Shown: positions 33,575-43,189 of the stretch, in pieces
Layout of the letters: each line of letters begins with the position of its first letter
Numbering within the stretch: the first letter of the stretch is position 1
From: Amoebophrya sp. A120
Lineage: Eukaryota; Sar; Dinophyceae; Syndiniales; Amoebophryaceae
Direction: 5' to 3'
DNA length: 64,000 nucleotides
Assembly (NCBI GenBank): GCA_905178155.1
Contig: CAJINV010000001.1
Location: 8,401,599 to 8,465,598 of the forward strand
Translations under genes and position numbers: made by a program
Notes under the pieces: model-generated
Told to the model about the DNA's origin: nothing
The model's database searches: none
Seen by the model: only the letters and a program-made list of their open reading frames with translations

Positions 33575-34572
33575 TTACTCGCAGTCCTTGGCCAGATCGG
33601 CATACTGCCTCTCCGTTTCCTTGTCGATCTCTGCCAATTTGTCATCCCGAATCCTTTTTAAGTTTTTCAAGTATACCACACTAGAAATACACTCACGCAA
33701 TATTATTCTCAGCGCAAGTCCCTTCACTGAAACAGCCCAACCGCTAAAGCAAAGCGTCGACTGCGGCTTCGACAGGCGATGCGACAAGGGACTAAAGAGT
33801 TACTTATTTGATGTCCCGTTCATGCAGAAAAAGATCGTGGTCCCGCCAAGACAGTAAGTACCCCAGCAGGTAGATAACAAGCATGGTATGTTTGACTTTG
33901 CGCTGATGGTTGAGTCGTGTTTCTTTCTGCGATATGAATTGTTCGTCGAAGTCTTCGACTGCCGCCCGCTTCCGATGCTCACGCATCATCTCGATCGTCC
34001 GCAGCTCAACATCCTGTGAAATAATTGAGAATAAATATGTGGACTTAAGCAAAATAACAATTTTCCTCTACCGAGAACGAGGCAGCTTGGCTCTGATGAT
34101 GATGATCTTCCCAAGAAAAGAGTTCAAAAGGGTGAGCTCTGTGACTCTAAGACGAAAATATCTGCACACCTAGATCTACTGTGTCGCGATCTTCTCACAT
34201 GATCCATGCAAACCGTGCATAGTCCGTCGGCCACTACAAGACCAAAGCTCTATAAGTGTGTACGCATGCAGCTTTCTTTTTCAGCTCCTCGGCTTGCGTT
34301 TCTTTTTCGATTTTCTTGAAGAATTCCGCTTTCTTTCGCTGCTCCTCAGCTTGGCAATCTTTTTCTATTTTTTTGAAAAGCTTGCTCCGCAGCTCTGTCA
34401 CCCGTCTGGTGTCCGGTTCCGCGTCAGGCTCTTTCCTGCACCCATCCGGTGTCGGGTTTTCCTTTTTGGAACCAGCGTGTTCCGACGCGGGAGTCTGAGC
34501 TTGTGTTCCAGCTCTGCTCATAGCCCCTGTCGTGCTCCCCTTGACTTTTTGCTTTGAGCCTGTCGGTGCCAT
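33575..34572 (-). CDS. Small charged coiled-coil protein, multi-exon
   Basis: The ATG at 34572 starts a Ser/Thr/Pro-rich segment, then a duplicated helix: KLFKKIEKDCQAEEQRKKAE followed at once by FFKKIEKETQAEELKKKAA. A second exon (about 34019-33880) continues with ELRTIEMMREHRKRAAVED and QKETRLNHQRKV after a TTTCACAG acceptor, and a third ends with IRDDKLAEIDKETERQYADL before the stop at 33575. The second junction could not be fixed in phase. The protein resembles its neighbour at 32371-32892 in composition and in the charged C-terminal helix, so the two may be related, though I see no firm alignment. Confidence 0.5.
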
Positions 34573-35189
34573 GATATTCTGGGCCTTTGCAATGCACTAG
34601 AAAGAACTTGTGAAAAAACGGCGGTCTCTTCTGTCCTCAAGAAATTGAGTAGAGGGGAAGCTGATGTGAACTTGGAAGTGCTACGCTGCCATCATGCACA
34701 GCGCCTGCCCCTTTTTGCTACCCTCATCTTCAATAAATTCATCAAACGCCACTGTGCATTCGTTTCCCATAATCCGAAAAAAGCGGGGATCGGGAAATGA
34801 GCGGACGTAACAAACGGAACGAGGATGATGCTCATGGATCGATTCGGTTTCACACGGAGATCCTGCATCAAGCGCCAACCTCGATGTTGATCTGAGCACA
34901 ACACGATCACGAAGCCTGTAGATCTTCATCGGGACAACAGCTTTCCTGACCGTCTGAGTTTACAGACCGAGGACCTCCCAAAAATAGATATCAGGATCAG
35001 AAAGAGCATCGGAAAACGTTCCATGGGTGTCACAGTCATCGGCTGTGTAACAACACCACCACGACGTGGAACACCGCGATGTTGACAATCTCTACCAAGT
35101 AAAATTTGCGCACTGTCATCGCAGTTACATAGCTTTTGCTTCCTTGAAACATAAGTACCCTCGCGAGACTGTTGAGTGCGCGCGGCGTA
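34573..35189. other. Intergenic stretch with an unassigned short frame
   Basis: A minus-strand frame at 34681-34929 (82 codons, containing FFRIMGNECTVAFDEFIEDE) might be an exon, but I cannot connect it to either neighbour. Otherwise nothing. Confidence 0.35.
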
Positions 35190-37983
35190 TCAAGATGACC
35201 TGGCATTTGTTCTTCTTCCTGCGCATTTCGAAATGACTTTTTCATACTGTCGCACAGTTTCCTCTGCGGCCTCCTGCCAGCTGAAGAACAAACTTCCGCG
35301 AGCGCTGAGCCGCTCGCGCACATTCCGCACGGAAACGCGGTTGTCCGTCCCCAGGCGATTTAGGATCCGCACCAGGTCCGGCTCATCCCGGAACATCACG
35401 TCGCATCCGCTCGGCCCCAGCACCTGTTCGTAAAATTCCGCAAAGACCGGCGACTGCAAGGGAAGAAGAGGGAGCAAGTCGCACCCGAGGGCCTCGATGA
35501 CCGTGATTCCGAACGTTTCGCTTTCGGAGCACGTGAGAAAAAAATCACTCTCCCGGTAAAAAAGCTCCGGCAAAAGGTCGTTCGGGATGGCACCGCAAAA
35601 GGTCACATTGATGTCGCTTATCGACGCACTTGTTGTACTACTAGCGCCCCGTTTCGGACTTGCCGGGTTCGCTCCCTTCAATGGCGACGAGGATTCGCGC
35701 CCGCTCGACGCTGCCTTTGTGTTTTTCGCCGGAGATGCCGCAAGAATCTTGCCTGCGCCAGCGGACGCGGCTTTCGCTTTCGGCGACGACGTTGAAACAG
35801 GTACAACCCCGTTCGTCAGCTTCTTCCACTCGGCAAGCCCGTCCGGCCTTTCGTCCTCGCCGTGTACGAACTTGTGTATTCGTGCACTGGCAGCTTCCAG
35901 TGTTTTTTGCACCAGTGAGCTTTCCTGCTTCTCTGCCCCAGGCGACGACTTGTAGCAGGCTACAGCCAACTCTTCCAACTCCTTTCGCTTCGGCCCGTCA
36001 CCGCAAATAACCAAGTGAAAGCGGTCGCGAAAACGGCTGACCACCCGAATCGCGGTGTCCACATGCTTCTCCGGAGCCAGGCGGTTTACCATCAGCAGAA
36101 TCTTCCGCTGATTCGGGATCTGGAGAATCTTCCGCAGCTTCACTCCCGATTGCTTCGACGATGCTGCGCGCGAGGGCGACGATTTCGATGGGCTTTTTGG
36201 AATCGCATTCGGGTTCGTCCCACTCGCTTTTATTCCAGCATTCACAGTAGAACTCGATGCTGACGAGGAATTTTTTCCCAAGCCGCCGCCCCAGGGAATA
36301 CCAGCAGGAAAAGCGGGTTTTGGAGATTTACTGCCTGAACTGTCCTGCTTTGTTGACTTCGTTCCAGCTTTCGGCGGGGATCCATTTGCTCGGCTGTTCC
36401 CCCGCAAAACCAGGCTGCTCGTTGTTCCCCGGGATGGAGATGAAGCCGTGGTCGTTCTCGAGACTTGCGCAGGCGACGAAGAACCGCCGCGGCCCCGTTT
36501 TTCCGTGGGGGAAGACGAACTCGCGGTGGTTGTCTTACTCGTACTCGGACTTCTAGTGCCATCCGAAAACCTCGAGGGCACTGCAGTCGGAATCACCATG
36601 TAATTCCTCTGCGAATACGGACCCTGGCTGGAAGACATGCAGCGAAACATCTTCTTCTGGATGCAGTTGCCGGCTAGAGAACGGCCGCAAGAGGCGGCCA
36701 GACTGCTCAAGAAAGAAAAACACCCAAAAGATGATGTAGTAGGAGCTGCACTGCTTGTGATGTCCGATTCAGCTTCTCTTCTCTCGCTGCTCTCTGCGTC
36801 GCCGAACAGTTCCGGCGGCCTTGGGTCATTCGGTTGCAGTTTTGTTGTCGTATAGCTGGAAAAACAACGCTTGTCTAGGAAGCTGAACTATGAACTGCAA
36901 AAGTATCGTACTCGAATAAATGCATTACAAATTTTCTCAGCATGAGAAAGAAAATTTGTAAATGCTGATTTGCCTTGACAAAGATATTTGTAATGCAAGA
37001 CCTGCATTTATACGAGTACGATACTTTTGCACAGCATATGAACTCCTTCTGCATGGCGGCGAGCGATGGCGCTACGTTGGCGTCGCCGCAGAGGTATGGA
37101 TTGCAAAAGTGTCTGGGTCTGGAAGAATGCAACTTGTGATGCGCATTTCAGAACACAGAAAAATCTCTCATGCATAGGTAGCAAAAGCCGCCCACTTTCT
37201 GTCACCAAAGTGGGGGATTTGTCATGCGGATTCGGCATTGCGGAAGCTTCTCGAAACCTGTGATGCTAGAGCTTCCATGCCAGACCTTGTGTGTCATGCA
37301 AAAACAGCATGAATCTTCCAGACCCAGACATTTTTACATTTGATAAGAGAGCTGCCGGAACGCGGCCGGAGAGCGAGTAGGAATAGTCTGCGAAGGCGGA
37401 AAAGCAGCCGCTTGGCATGTAGGAGTTTACGTAATACACCATGTCTACGTGGTGACTCACATAGGTCGGCACACCGAGGAAGCGCGCACGAGTTAGGACC
37501 TATTTGTTGATGTTGCTTTCTGAATGTAGACCTCACAACTGCCTGCGCATAGTCATGCACTTGGTCGTTCTCGTTGCATATTCAGAAATAAAACATCATC
37601 CTCGAGACTCGAAAAATTGTCAGAAACTGCTATAATACCGCCAATGCCACCGCGGAGGGTAGGAAGATGTGGACGATGTCGGGTTCGAACGTGCGCATGG
37701 CTTGAAACAGATTCCAGCCCGGAAAGAGGCAAATCTGGTTTCCCTGGTTCCAGTAGTTGGTGATACACAGCCCCATCTTTCGGTAGATGCCGTCTGGGTT
37801 CCCTATTTGCGCCTCGTGTCTCAACTCCATATAACCCTCGGCCTCCAGCTCCTCTGCGCTTTTACAGGTGTAGACTTGCAATTCATGCCCGAGCTTTGCC
37901 ATCTCCAGAACCATGTTGCGCACATGAAGCGCGATACCGTGCACCTCCGTCGGTGAGTAGTCAGACACGATGAGAACGCGCAT
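35190..37983 (-). CDS. GT4-family glycosyltransferase with a large low-complexity insertion
   Basis: The nearest family I recognise is the SQD2/PimA-type retaining GT-B transferases, which use nucleotide sugars. The ATG at 37983 gives RVLIVSDYSPTEVHGIALHV, the GT-B N-domain start. Exon 37499-37346 carries THYV-like YVSHHVDMVYYVNSYMPSG, 37089-37039 carries NVAPSLAAMQKEF, and the C-domain exon (36710 leftwards) has IPTAVPSRFSD, LLMVNRLAPEKHVDTAIRVV, LVICGDGPKRKELEEL, FCGAIPNDLLPELF and the sugar-nucleotide motif SESETFGITVIEALGCDLLP. Two Ser/Pro/Lys-rich inserts (before KLRKILQIPNQ and after KKLTNGVVP) are not part of the fold. Introns: 37500-37638 (conventional) and introners 37095-37345 and 36889-37038. 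The junction near 36800-36650 and the C-terminus are unresolved. Confidence 0.75.
36889..37038 (-). mobile_element. Short introner element in the glycosyltransferase gene
   Basis: A 150-bp unit. Left end TATGAACTGCAAAAGTATCG then TACTCG; right end the inverse, CGAGTACGATACTTTTGCA...CATA. TGAAC flanks it at 36884-36888 and 37039-37043, a perfect 5-bp duplication. Removing it joins MQKEF to a following FLDKR in an open frame. TIRs make up about half the element. Confidence 0.8.
37095..37345 (-). mobile_element. Introner element in the glycosyltransferase gene, family 'GTCTGGGTCTGGAAGA'
   Basis: A 251-bp unit, plus-strand left end TATGGATTGCAAAAGTG then TCTGGGTCTGGAAGA, with inverse right end AAATGTAAAAATG-type. 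The flanks AGAGG (37090-37094) and AGAGA (37346-37350) differ at one base. Removal gives RVPAALCGDANVAPS in frame. It contains TTTGTCATGC near 37218. Confidence 0.85.
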
Positions 37984-38977
37984 TTTGGAAAAAAAACTAC
38001 TCAATCAATATCAATCACACATCATTCCAATACGTTTTGCTTGCGTCACGACAAGGTCTGGTGAAAAGTATACTATCAAATTTGAGTTTGACGTGCAGTA
38101 GCCCGCAGACCAATCATAAATTCAACTGCTTCCAAGTAGATATGTGAATCGCAGCCCGCCCGCAAGTCTTGCTGTTTATTTCGCTCTCCGCTATTCTATC
38201 GCGACCACAATCCCGAGGCTTCGTCGGCCACACCCAAACTGAAAATTCCAATGACCCACAATTTGATCAGTTATCTATCAAAAAAAATGCGATGCCAAAA
38301 AAAAAAACTGCAGTAACGAATTAGGACCGACGCATCGACTGTGCGAAGAACTTTGCGTCTGTTACTGTTCTGCGTTCACATGATGATCCACGGATCTCAG
38401 TTTTCATGACTTGAAATTTTATCACGATCACTCTTCCATAGCTGCTCAGGCGAAGCAGCTTGGCAAAGAAAGTTCATTTTTTCCAATTTTTCTCACACCT
38501 ATCATCACCCTCATCCCCCACAGGCACGCACTACTTCCCCGTGGTATTTAGTTTAGGATTCACAAATGTGCGCGAAAGAAGCGAAGCGAAAGACATCTAG
38601 AAATAGAATGCTGATAAGACAAAATTGAAATAAATTCAATAGCGCAATAAAGAAGAAAGTGGAAGAAAGAAAGCATTGAGAAAAAAAACCGCTCACAGTC
38701 ACGTGAATCCAAAGACGCCAAGCCACTCACAAGTTTTTTACAATATCATCACAGTTTGCATCTAAAAAATACGTAGCTTTCATCGTTTTATTTCGGAAAC
38801 AAAAATGAAACGCAATTACTACACAGTGTACTAGGCAAGACGGTCCACAAAAAGCACAGCAGGGGCTTCCAATCTTTCCGTGCAGGAGCGAACCGCCGAA
38901 ACAAAAACTACAACTCTCGCTTCCACCGCACGTCAAGGCTGCACTCAGGCGTAGAGCTCCTGGTGTTTTTTTTTTGA
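37984..38977. other. Intergenic stretch
   Basis: AT-rich with several A and T runs. No gene or motif identified; a short frame at 38727-38981 (Cys-rich) has no domain. Confidence 0.5.
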
Positions 38978-41900
38978 TCAAGTTACATAATCCGATTTGT
39001 TTGCCCCTTCAGCATGATGGCACCAGCAGGCCGCTAGTCTGAAACTATAACTACCTTTCTTGTTCACATCAAAACACAGAATTAGTACCGCAGCCTCGCT
39101 CTCCCTTCTCAGTTGCTGGAAGCAGGCCTCTGCGGTTTGTGGAAACGAAGAATTGCTTGCGGACGGGGACCCCTGCTCCTCGTATCCCTTGGGCCCTCCG
39201 ACCTGCTGCGCCGTCTGGTCCCGGAGAAGTGTGGTGCCGGCAACAGCGCCGCCCGCCGTACTGGCACAGTCGTTGTACTGCGAATTCGGATAACCTAGGC
39301 TTGTCGCGGTCGACGTCCCCATCTGCGACGAGTTTTGTTGATGCTGCTGATCGAGGTACGGGGAGCCCTGCTGGATTTGCTGTTGCGGTGGACCTGCGGC
39401 TCCACCCAGAGGTGGCTGGTACTGCAGGACCGGCACGCCATTCAAGGCCGGCGTTCCCGTCACCTGCGGCGGATGGTGCTGTTGTAGTTCTGTTCCGACA
39501 GCAGCCCCCGGAGACTGTTGGTACTGCAAGTTTTGTTGCAGCTGTTGCTGGTCCAAGTACTGTGGCGGCTGCTGCGGACCTCCGATCTGCGGACCACTTG
39601 GACTTCCCAACGGTTGCTGCAAAGCGTGCTGTAGCTGCTGCTGCCCCGGCGTCATGCCCTGGTGTTGTAACTGCTGCTCGTTATTGTTGTACGCCGGATT
39701 GTTGTTCATATTCGTTGTTCCACCTAACTGCTCTGCTCCTATCGGCATCTGCGACCCCGGCGGGCCACCCCCTCCGAGCGGCTGCGCCGTGTTGTACGTT
39801 GCTTGCGGGAACAACTGTTCCCCGAGCGTTTGCGGCTGCACTTGATTCTGGTTCGTGGTGTACAAGAGTTGGTTGTCAAGCGGCTGCAGATTCGGACTTT
39901 GGTTCGCAGCCACGAACTGCTGATTTTGCGGATCGACCGGAAGCAGCTGCTGCGGCATGGGCCCCCCGGGAAGATGCATCGGGTCCTGCGGACCAGCGGC
40001 AGAGCTTGCTCCAGGAAACTGCTGCATGTTTGGCCCATTGTCCGGACCACCCGCGTAGTGGTCTAACGGCTGCTGCTGCGCAGGCTGCTGCTGCGGCGGT
40101 CCTGCTACGCCCATCTGGTCATTCCGCTGGTCCCACGCAGCAGCCTGGTTCGTTCCCTTGTTGCCGTAGTTATACTGCTGGTCGTTGTTGTAACTGTTGC
40201 CCTTACCGTTGTGGTACTTGTCTTTCCCGCTGCCTTTGTAGTTGTAATGATGTCCACCCTTACCGCCCCCGCCGTGGTAGTCTTTATCGCCCTTGTATGA
40301 ACTGTTGTAACTACCGTTGTCGCCTTTATACAACGAGCCGCCGTAGTTGTAATTCTTCCCCTTGCCATACGAAGAACTACCGTAGTGGTCACTCTTTCCG
40401 CCCTGATACCCCCCGCCACCGCCTTTGTTGCTGTACCCGTACGCAGGAGACCGCCCGCCATAGTCATTGCTGTAGCCGCCACCTTTGTGCTGTCCGCCAC
40501 CGTAACTGCACCCCCCTTTGTGCGCACCCTTGTTGTAGGAACCTTCTTCTTCTACCGAGCCGCTGCGATCGAACGAGGTGTCGCCATTGTAGCTGCCGTC
40601 GTTGTAATAATTGTTGCTTTTCCCGCCGCCGTAGGAATCGAAGTTTTGCTTTCCGTACCCGTAACCCTTTTTCCCACCGCCATACTTGTCCTTCGAAAGC
40701 GCACCCTTCTCCTTCCCCGACTTCTCGCCCAAGTATTCATACGAAATTTGAATTTCCCGGACGCGTATAATGATGCGGTTTCTGCATGACAGACCTTTAT
40801 TCCGTTCTTTCATCCTTCAACCCTATTCAGCATGACAAGAGGCGTGAACTTCTAAGTTGGCGAAATTTCAAATGCGTTCTTTTGTACGTGTACGGGAATA
40901 AAGCTGTATCGCATACCCAGCCCTCACCGTAGATGAAGCCGGTGGAGCCGCCCTTAACTTCTTCGAAAGTGAAATGGTCCTTGCCCAGCACGTATGCATT
41001 GCAAACGTTTCTGGGTCTGGAAGACTCATGCTGTTTTTGCATGACACAGAAGGCCCGGCATGGAAGCTCTAGCGTCACAGGTTTCCAGAAGCTTCCGCAA
41101 TGCCGAATCCGCATGACAAGTGCCCCACTTTGGTGACAGAAAGTGGGCAACTTTTGCTGCCTAAGCATGAGAGATTTTTCTGTGTTCTGAAATGCGCATC
41201 ACAAGTTTGCATTCTTCCAGACCGAGACATATTTGCAGTTCATAGCATGTACCCGATGGAATGGCCCTTGTCTCCCTTCTTACCCTTGCCGTAGCCTTTT
41301 TCTGTTTTGGTGAGTCATTGGAGAACACTTTTCTCGAGAAACGGGAACACAAAGGACCACGTCCTCAAAGTTAAGTAGTTGATAGCTGGGGCTGTTCCTG
41401 TTGTTACACAGCGAAGAGCAAGAATTTTGAAGATTAGATGCACAAACTACATCGCAAATCCAATACTTCCCTTCCCGCCGCCTCCCTTGCCCTTCTCGCC
41501 GTCGTCATGCGGCTTGTACTGGCCGATGGTGAGAATCGAAGCGAAGAGCTCGTTCTGGTACTTGTGGTCCAAGCAGCTATCAATCAGGTCCTCTTGCCAC
41601 TTACCTGTTTAGAACATTTTGGTGATGAAGAGTGCGTATCAATTTGTGATCCAGAAAACGACGTCCTCGCACCATGCGATCTGATGATTGAAAATGCATG
41701 TTGCGCGATTTCTGCACGTCGAGAGCTGCTTACCACTGGGGTGCGGCAAAATTCCGAACTCGTGGGGGTGCCCGAAGACCATGGTGGTAGTCCAGCTGAT
41801 GCTGCGAACGTGGAAGATATTGCCTGGAATATTACATATGTTGCATTTATCTTTATGATCTTCCGGATGCAAATGCGAAAAATAAGCATAACGACATGTA

Positions 41901-42548
41901 CAACTACAAAGGTGGTGGTCATCTTCGTCCTGCAGAAACATCACAAACAACAGAATATGAATAAATATTCCTGTCAATAAAAAGCTCACAGTGCTCGACA
42001 GTTCCGAACTTCTTCAGAATGCCGTCCCGCAAGTCCTCCACCCACAAGTCCCATCGCGAAAAAACCCCGCGCCAAAAATCCTGCGCAGCCACGATCTGCT
42101 CCGGTGTGGAAAAACTGTACGGACCCTGATTTTTATGTGTTGGGAACCAAATAAACACGACGCTGTGCAGACAAACGAAAACTTCACCTTCTTCGTTCCG
42201 ACCTCGCTAAAAAAATCGGAATAATTTATAGATGCGCCTCCGCCTTCAAATAAAACTGACACACTTCGACGTTCGATTTTCATCAGCGCAGCTGTTTATA
42301 GTGTACAACCCCTTTACAAAAAAAATCAACCCCCTTAGTACCACTTGCACTCGTCGGTCGAACCGGAACCCCGGTAAGGTGCCCAACGCCGAGGCGATCA
42401 GTGGCACGTAGACCCAGCTTTGCGTTTTGGGGATCTTCCCGCCGAAGATCCGAATTTTCACGTCCTGTTCCTCGAAGCCAGGCACAGAAACCCAGGGCAG
42501 GTCCCGTAGCGACTCCAGGCCTCCGCCGACTCCGCCTCCGCCGGCCAT
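38978..42548 (-). CDS. Prion-like Gly/Tyr- and Gln/Asn-rich protein
   Basis: The likely start is the ATG at 42548 (MAGGGGVGGGLESL), with exons carrying VKIRIFGGKIPKTQSWVYVP, PYSFSTPEQIVAAQDFWRGV, SWTTTMVFGHPHEFGILPHP, KWQEDLIDSCLDHKYQNELF and GYMLGKDHFTFEEVKGGST, then a final exon of about 590 codons. That exon has a Lys/Gly/Tyr/Ser-rich part (KYGGGKKGYGYGK, GYQGGKSDHYGSSSYGK) and a long Gln/Asn/Pro part (QQQLQHALQQPLG, YLDQQQLQQNLQYQQ), typical of phase-separating RNA-granule proteins. No RNA-binding domain is recognised in the folded N-terminus, so an RNA role is a guess. An introner at 40993-41244 splits it cleanly; another possible one lies at 40766-40915. Some small-exon junctions are unresolved. 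Confidence 0.6.
40766..40915 (-). mobile_element. Possible degenerate introner in the prion-like protein gene
   Basis: The intron is bounded by TATAATGATGCGG and the inverse of TATGCGATACAG, with inverted CTTTATTCC words inside. It contains two GCATGACA words (near 40783 and 40831). The flanks do not match as a 5-bp duplication. No GT..AG pair fits the frame, whereas cutting at the TAT ends does. Confidence 0.4.
40993..41244 (-). mobile_element. Introner element in the prion-like protein gene, family 'GTCTGGGTCTGGAAGA'
   Basis: A 252-bp unit starting TATGCATTGCAAACGTT then TCTGGGTCTGGAAGA; the right end is the inverse and ends CATA. The flanks GCACG (40988-40992) and GCATG (41245-41249) differ by one base. 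Splicing gives HSIGYMLGKDHFTFEE in frame. It shares long internal similarity with the unit at 37095-37345, in the opposite orientation. Confidence 0.85.
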
Positions 42549-43189
42549 GGCGTGCTGTGCGTCCTGTCGTCCCTAGAAGCAGACAAGGACAGCGACAACA
42601 CGATTCGAAAAAAATTACTCCGTCAAAGACGTTCCATCGCGACAGAGGCCGAGAACTCTGGTTTGGAATGTGACAACGAAGAAGAAACGAGCGCAACACC
42701 GCGGAAAGGGACGAACAAACAGACCAATATGATACTTATTAATTCTTTGCCGATGCTGGTGCTCTTCACCACAAGAGGTGATGCGGAAACCCTCACTCTT
42801 CTGCCAGAATAGCACCATCGCTCAGAGGAAACTACACGCTGGAAATCAACTTCTCTGAAACAGGTCCCTCTGCTTTCCAAGTGAGTCCACAACACTCAGT
42901 CAGTGGGAGGAAAAACCTTATCTTCGAAAATGGAATCTCAACGTCTCTCCACGGTTGTAGATGTCTACTTCTTGACTCACCCCCTTCCAGATTAAGTAAA
43001 CCACACGACTCCTTCTATAGACATGCTGCGGAGAACATCCAAACCAGCCGCTCGCACCAAACGGACACGACGGAAGACACTCCGTAAAAATTGCTTGCGC
43101 TCGCTCTGCTGCAGACAGAACGAAATGAACTCGAAACCGGAACCACGCTTGCCGGAAACTACGACAATTCGAAATAATCATACACACAG
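42549..43189. other. Intergenic stretch
   Basis: No gene supported; short frames only. Confidence 0.45.

Noticed and set aside
39139-40770. 543-codon plus-strand frame
   Set aside because: It mirrors the biased minus-strand coding of the prion-like exon and has no domain of its own.
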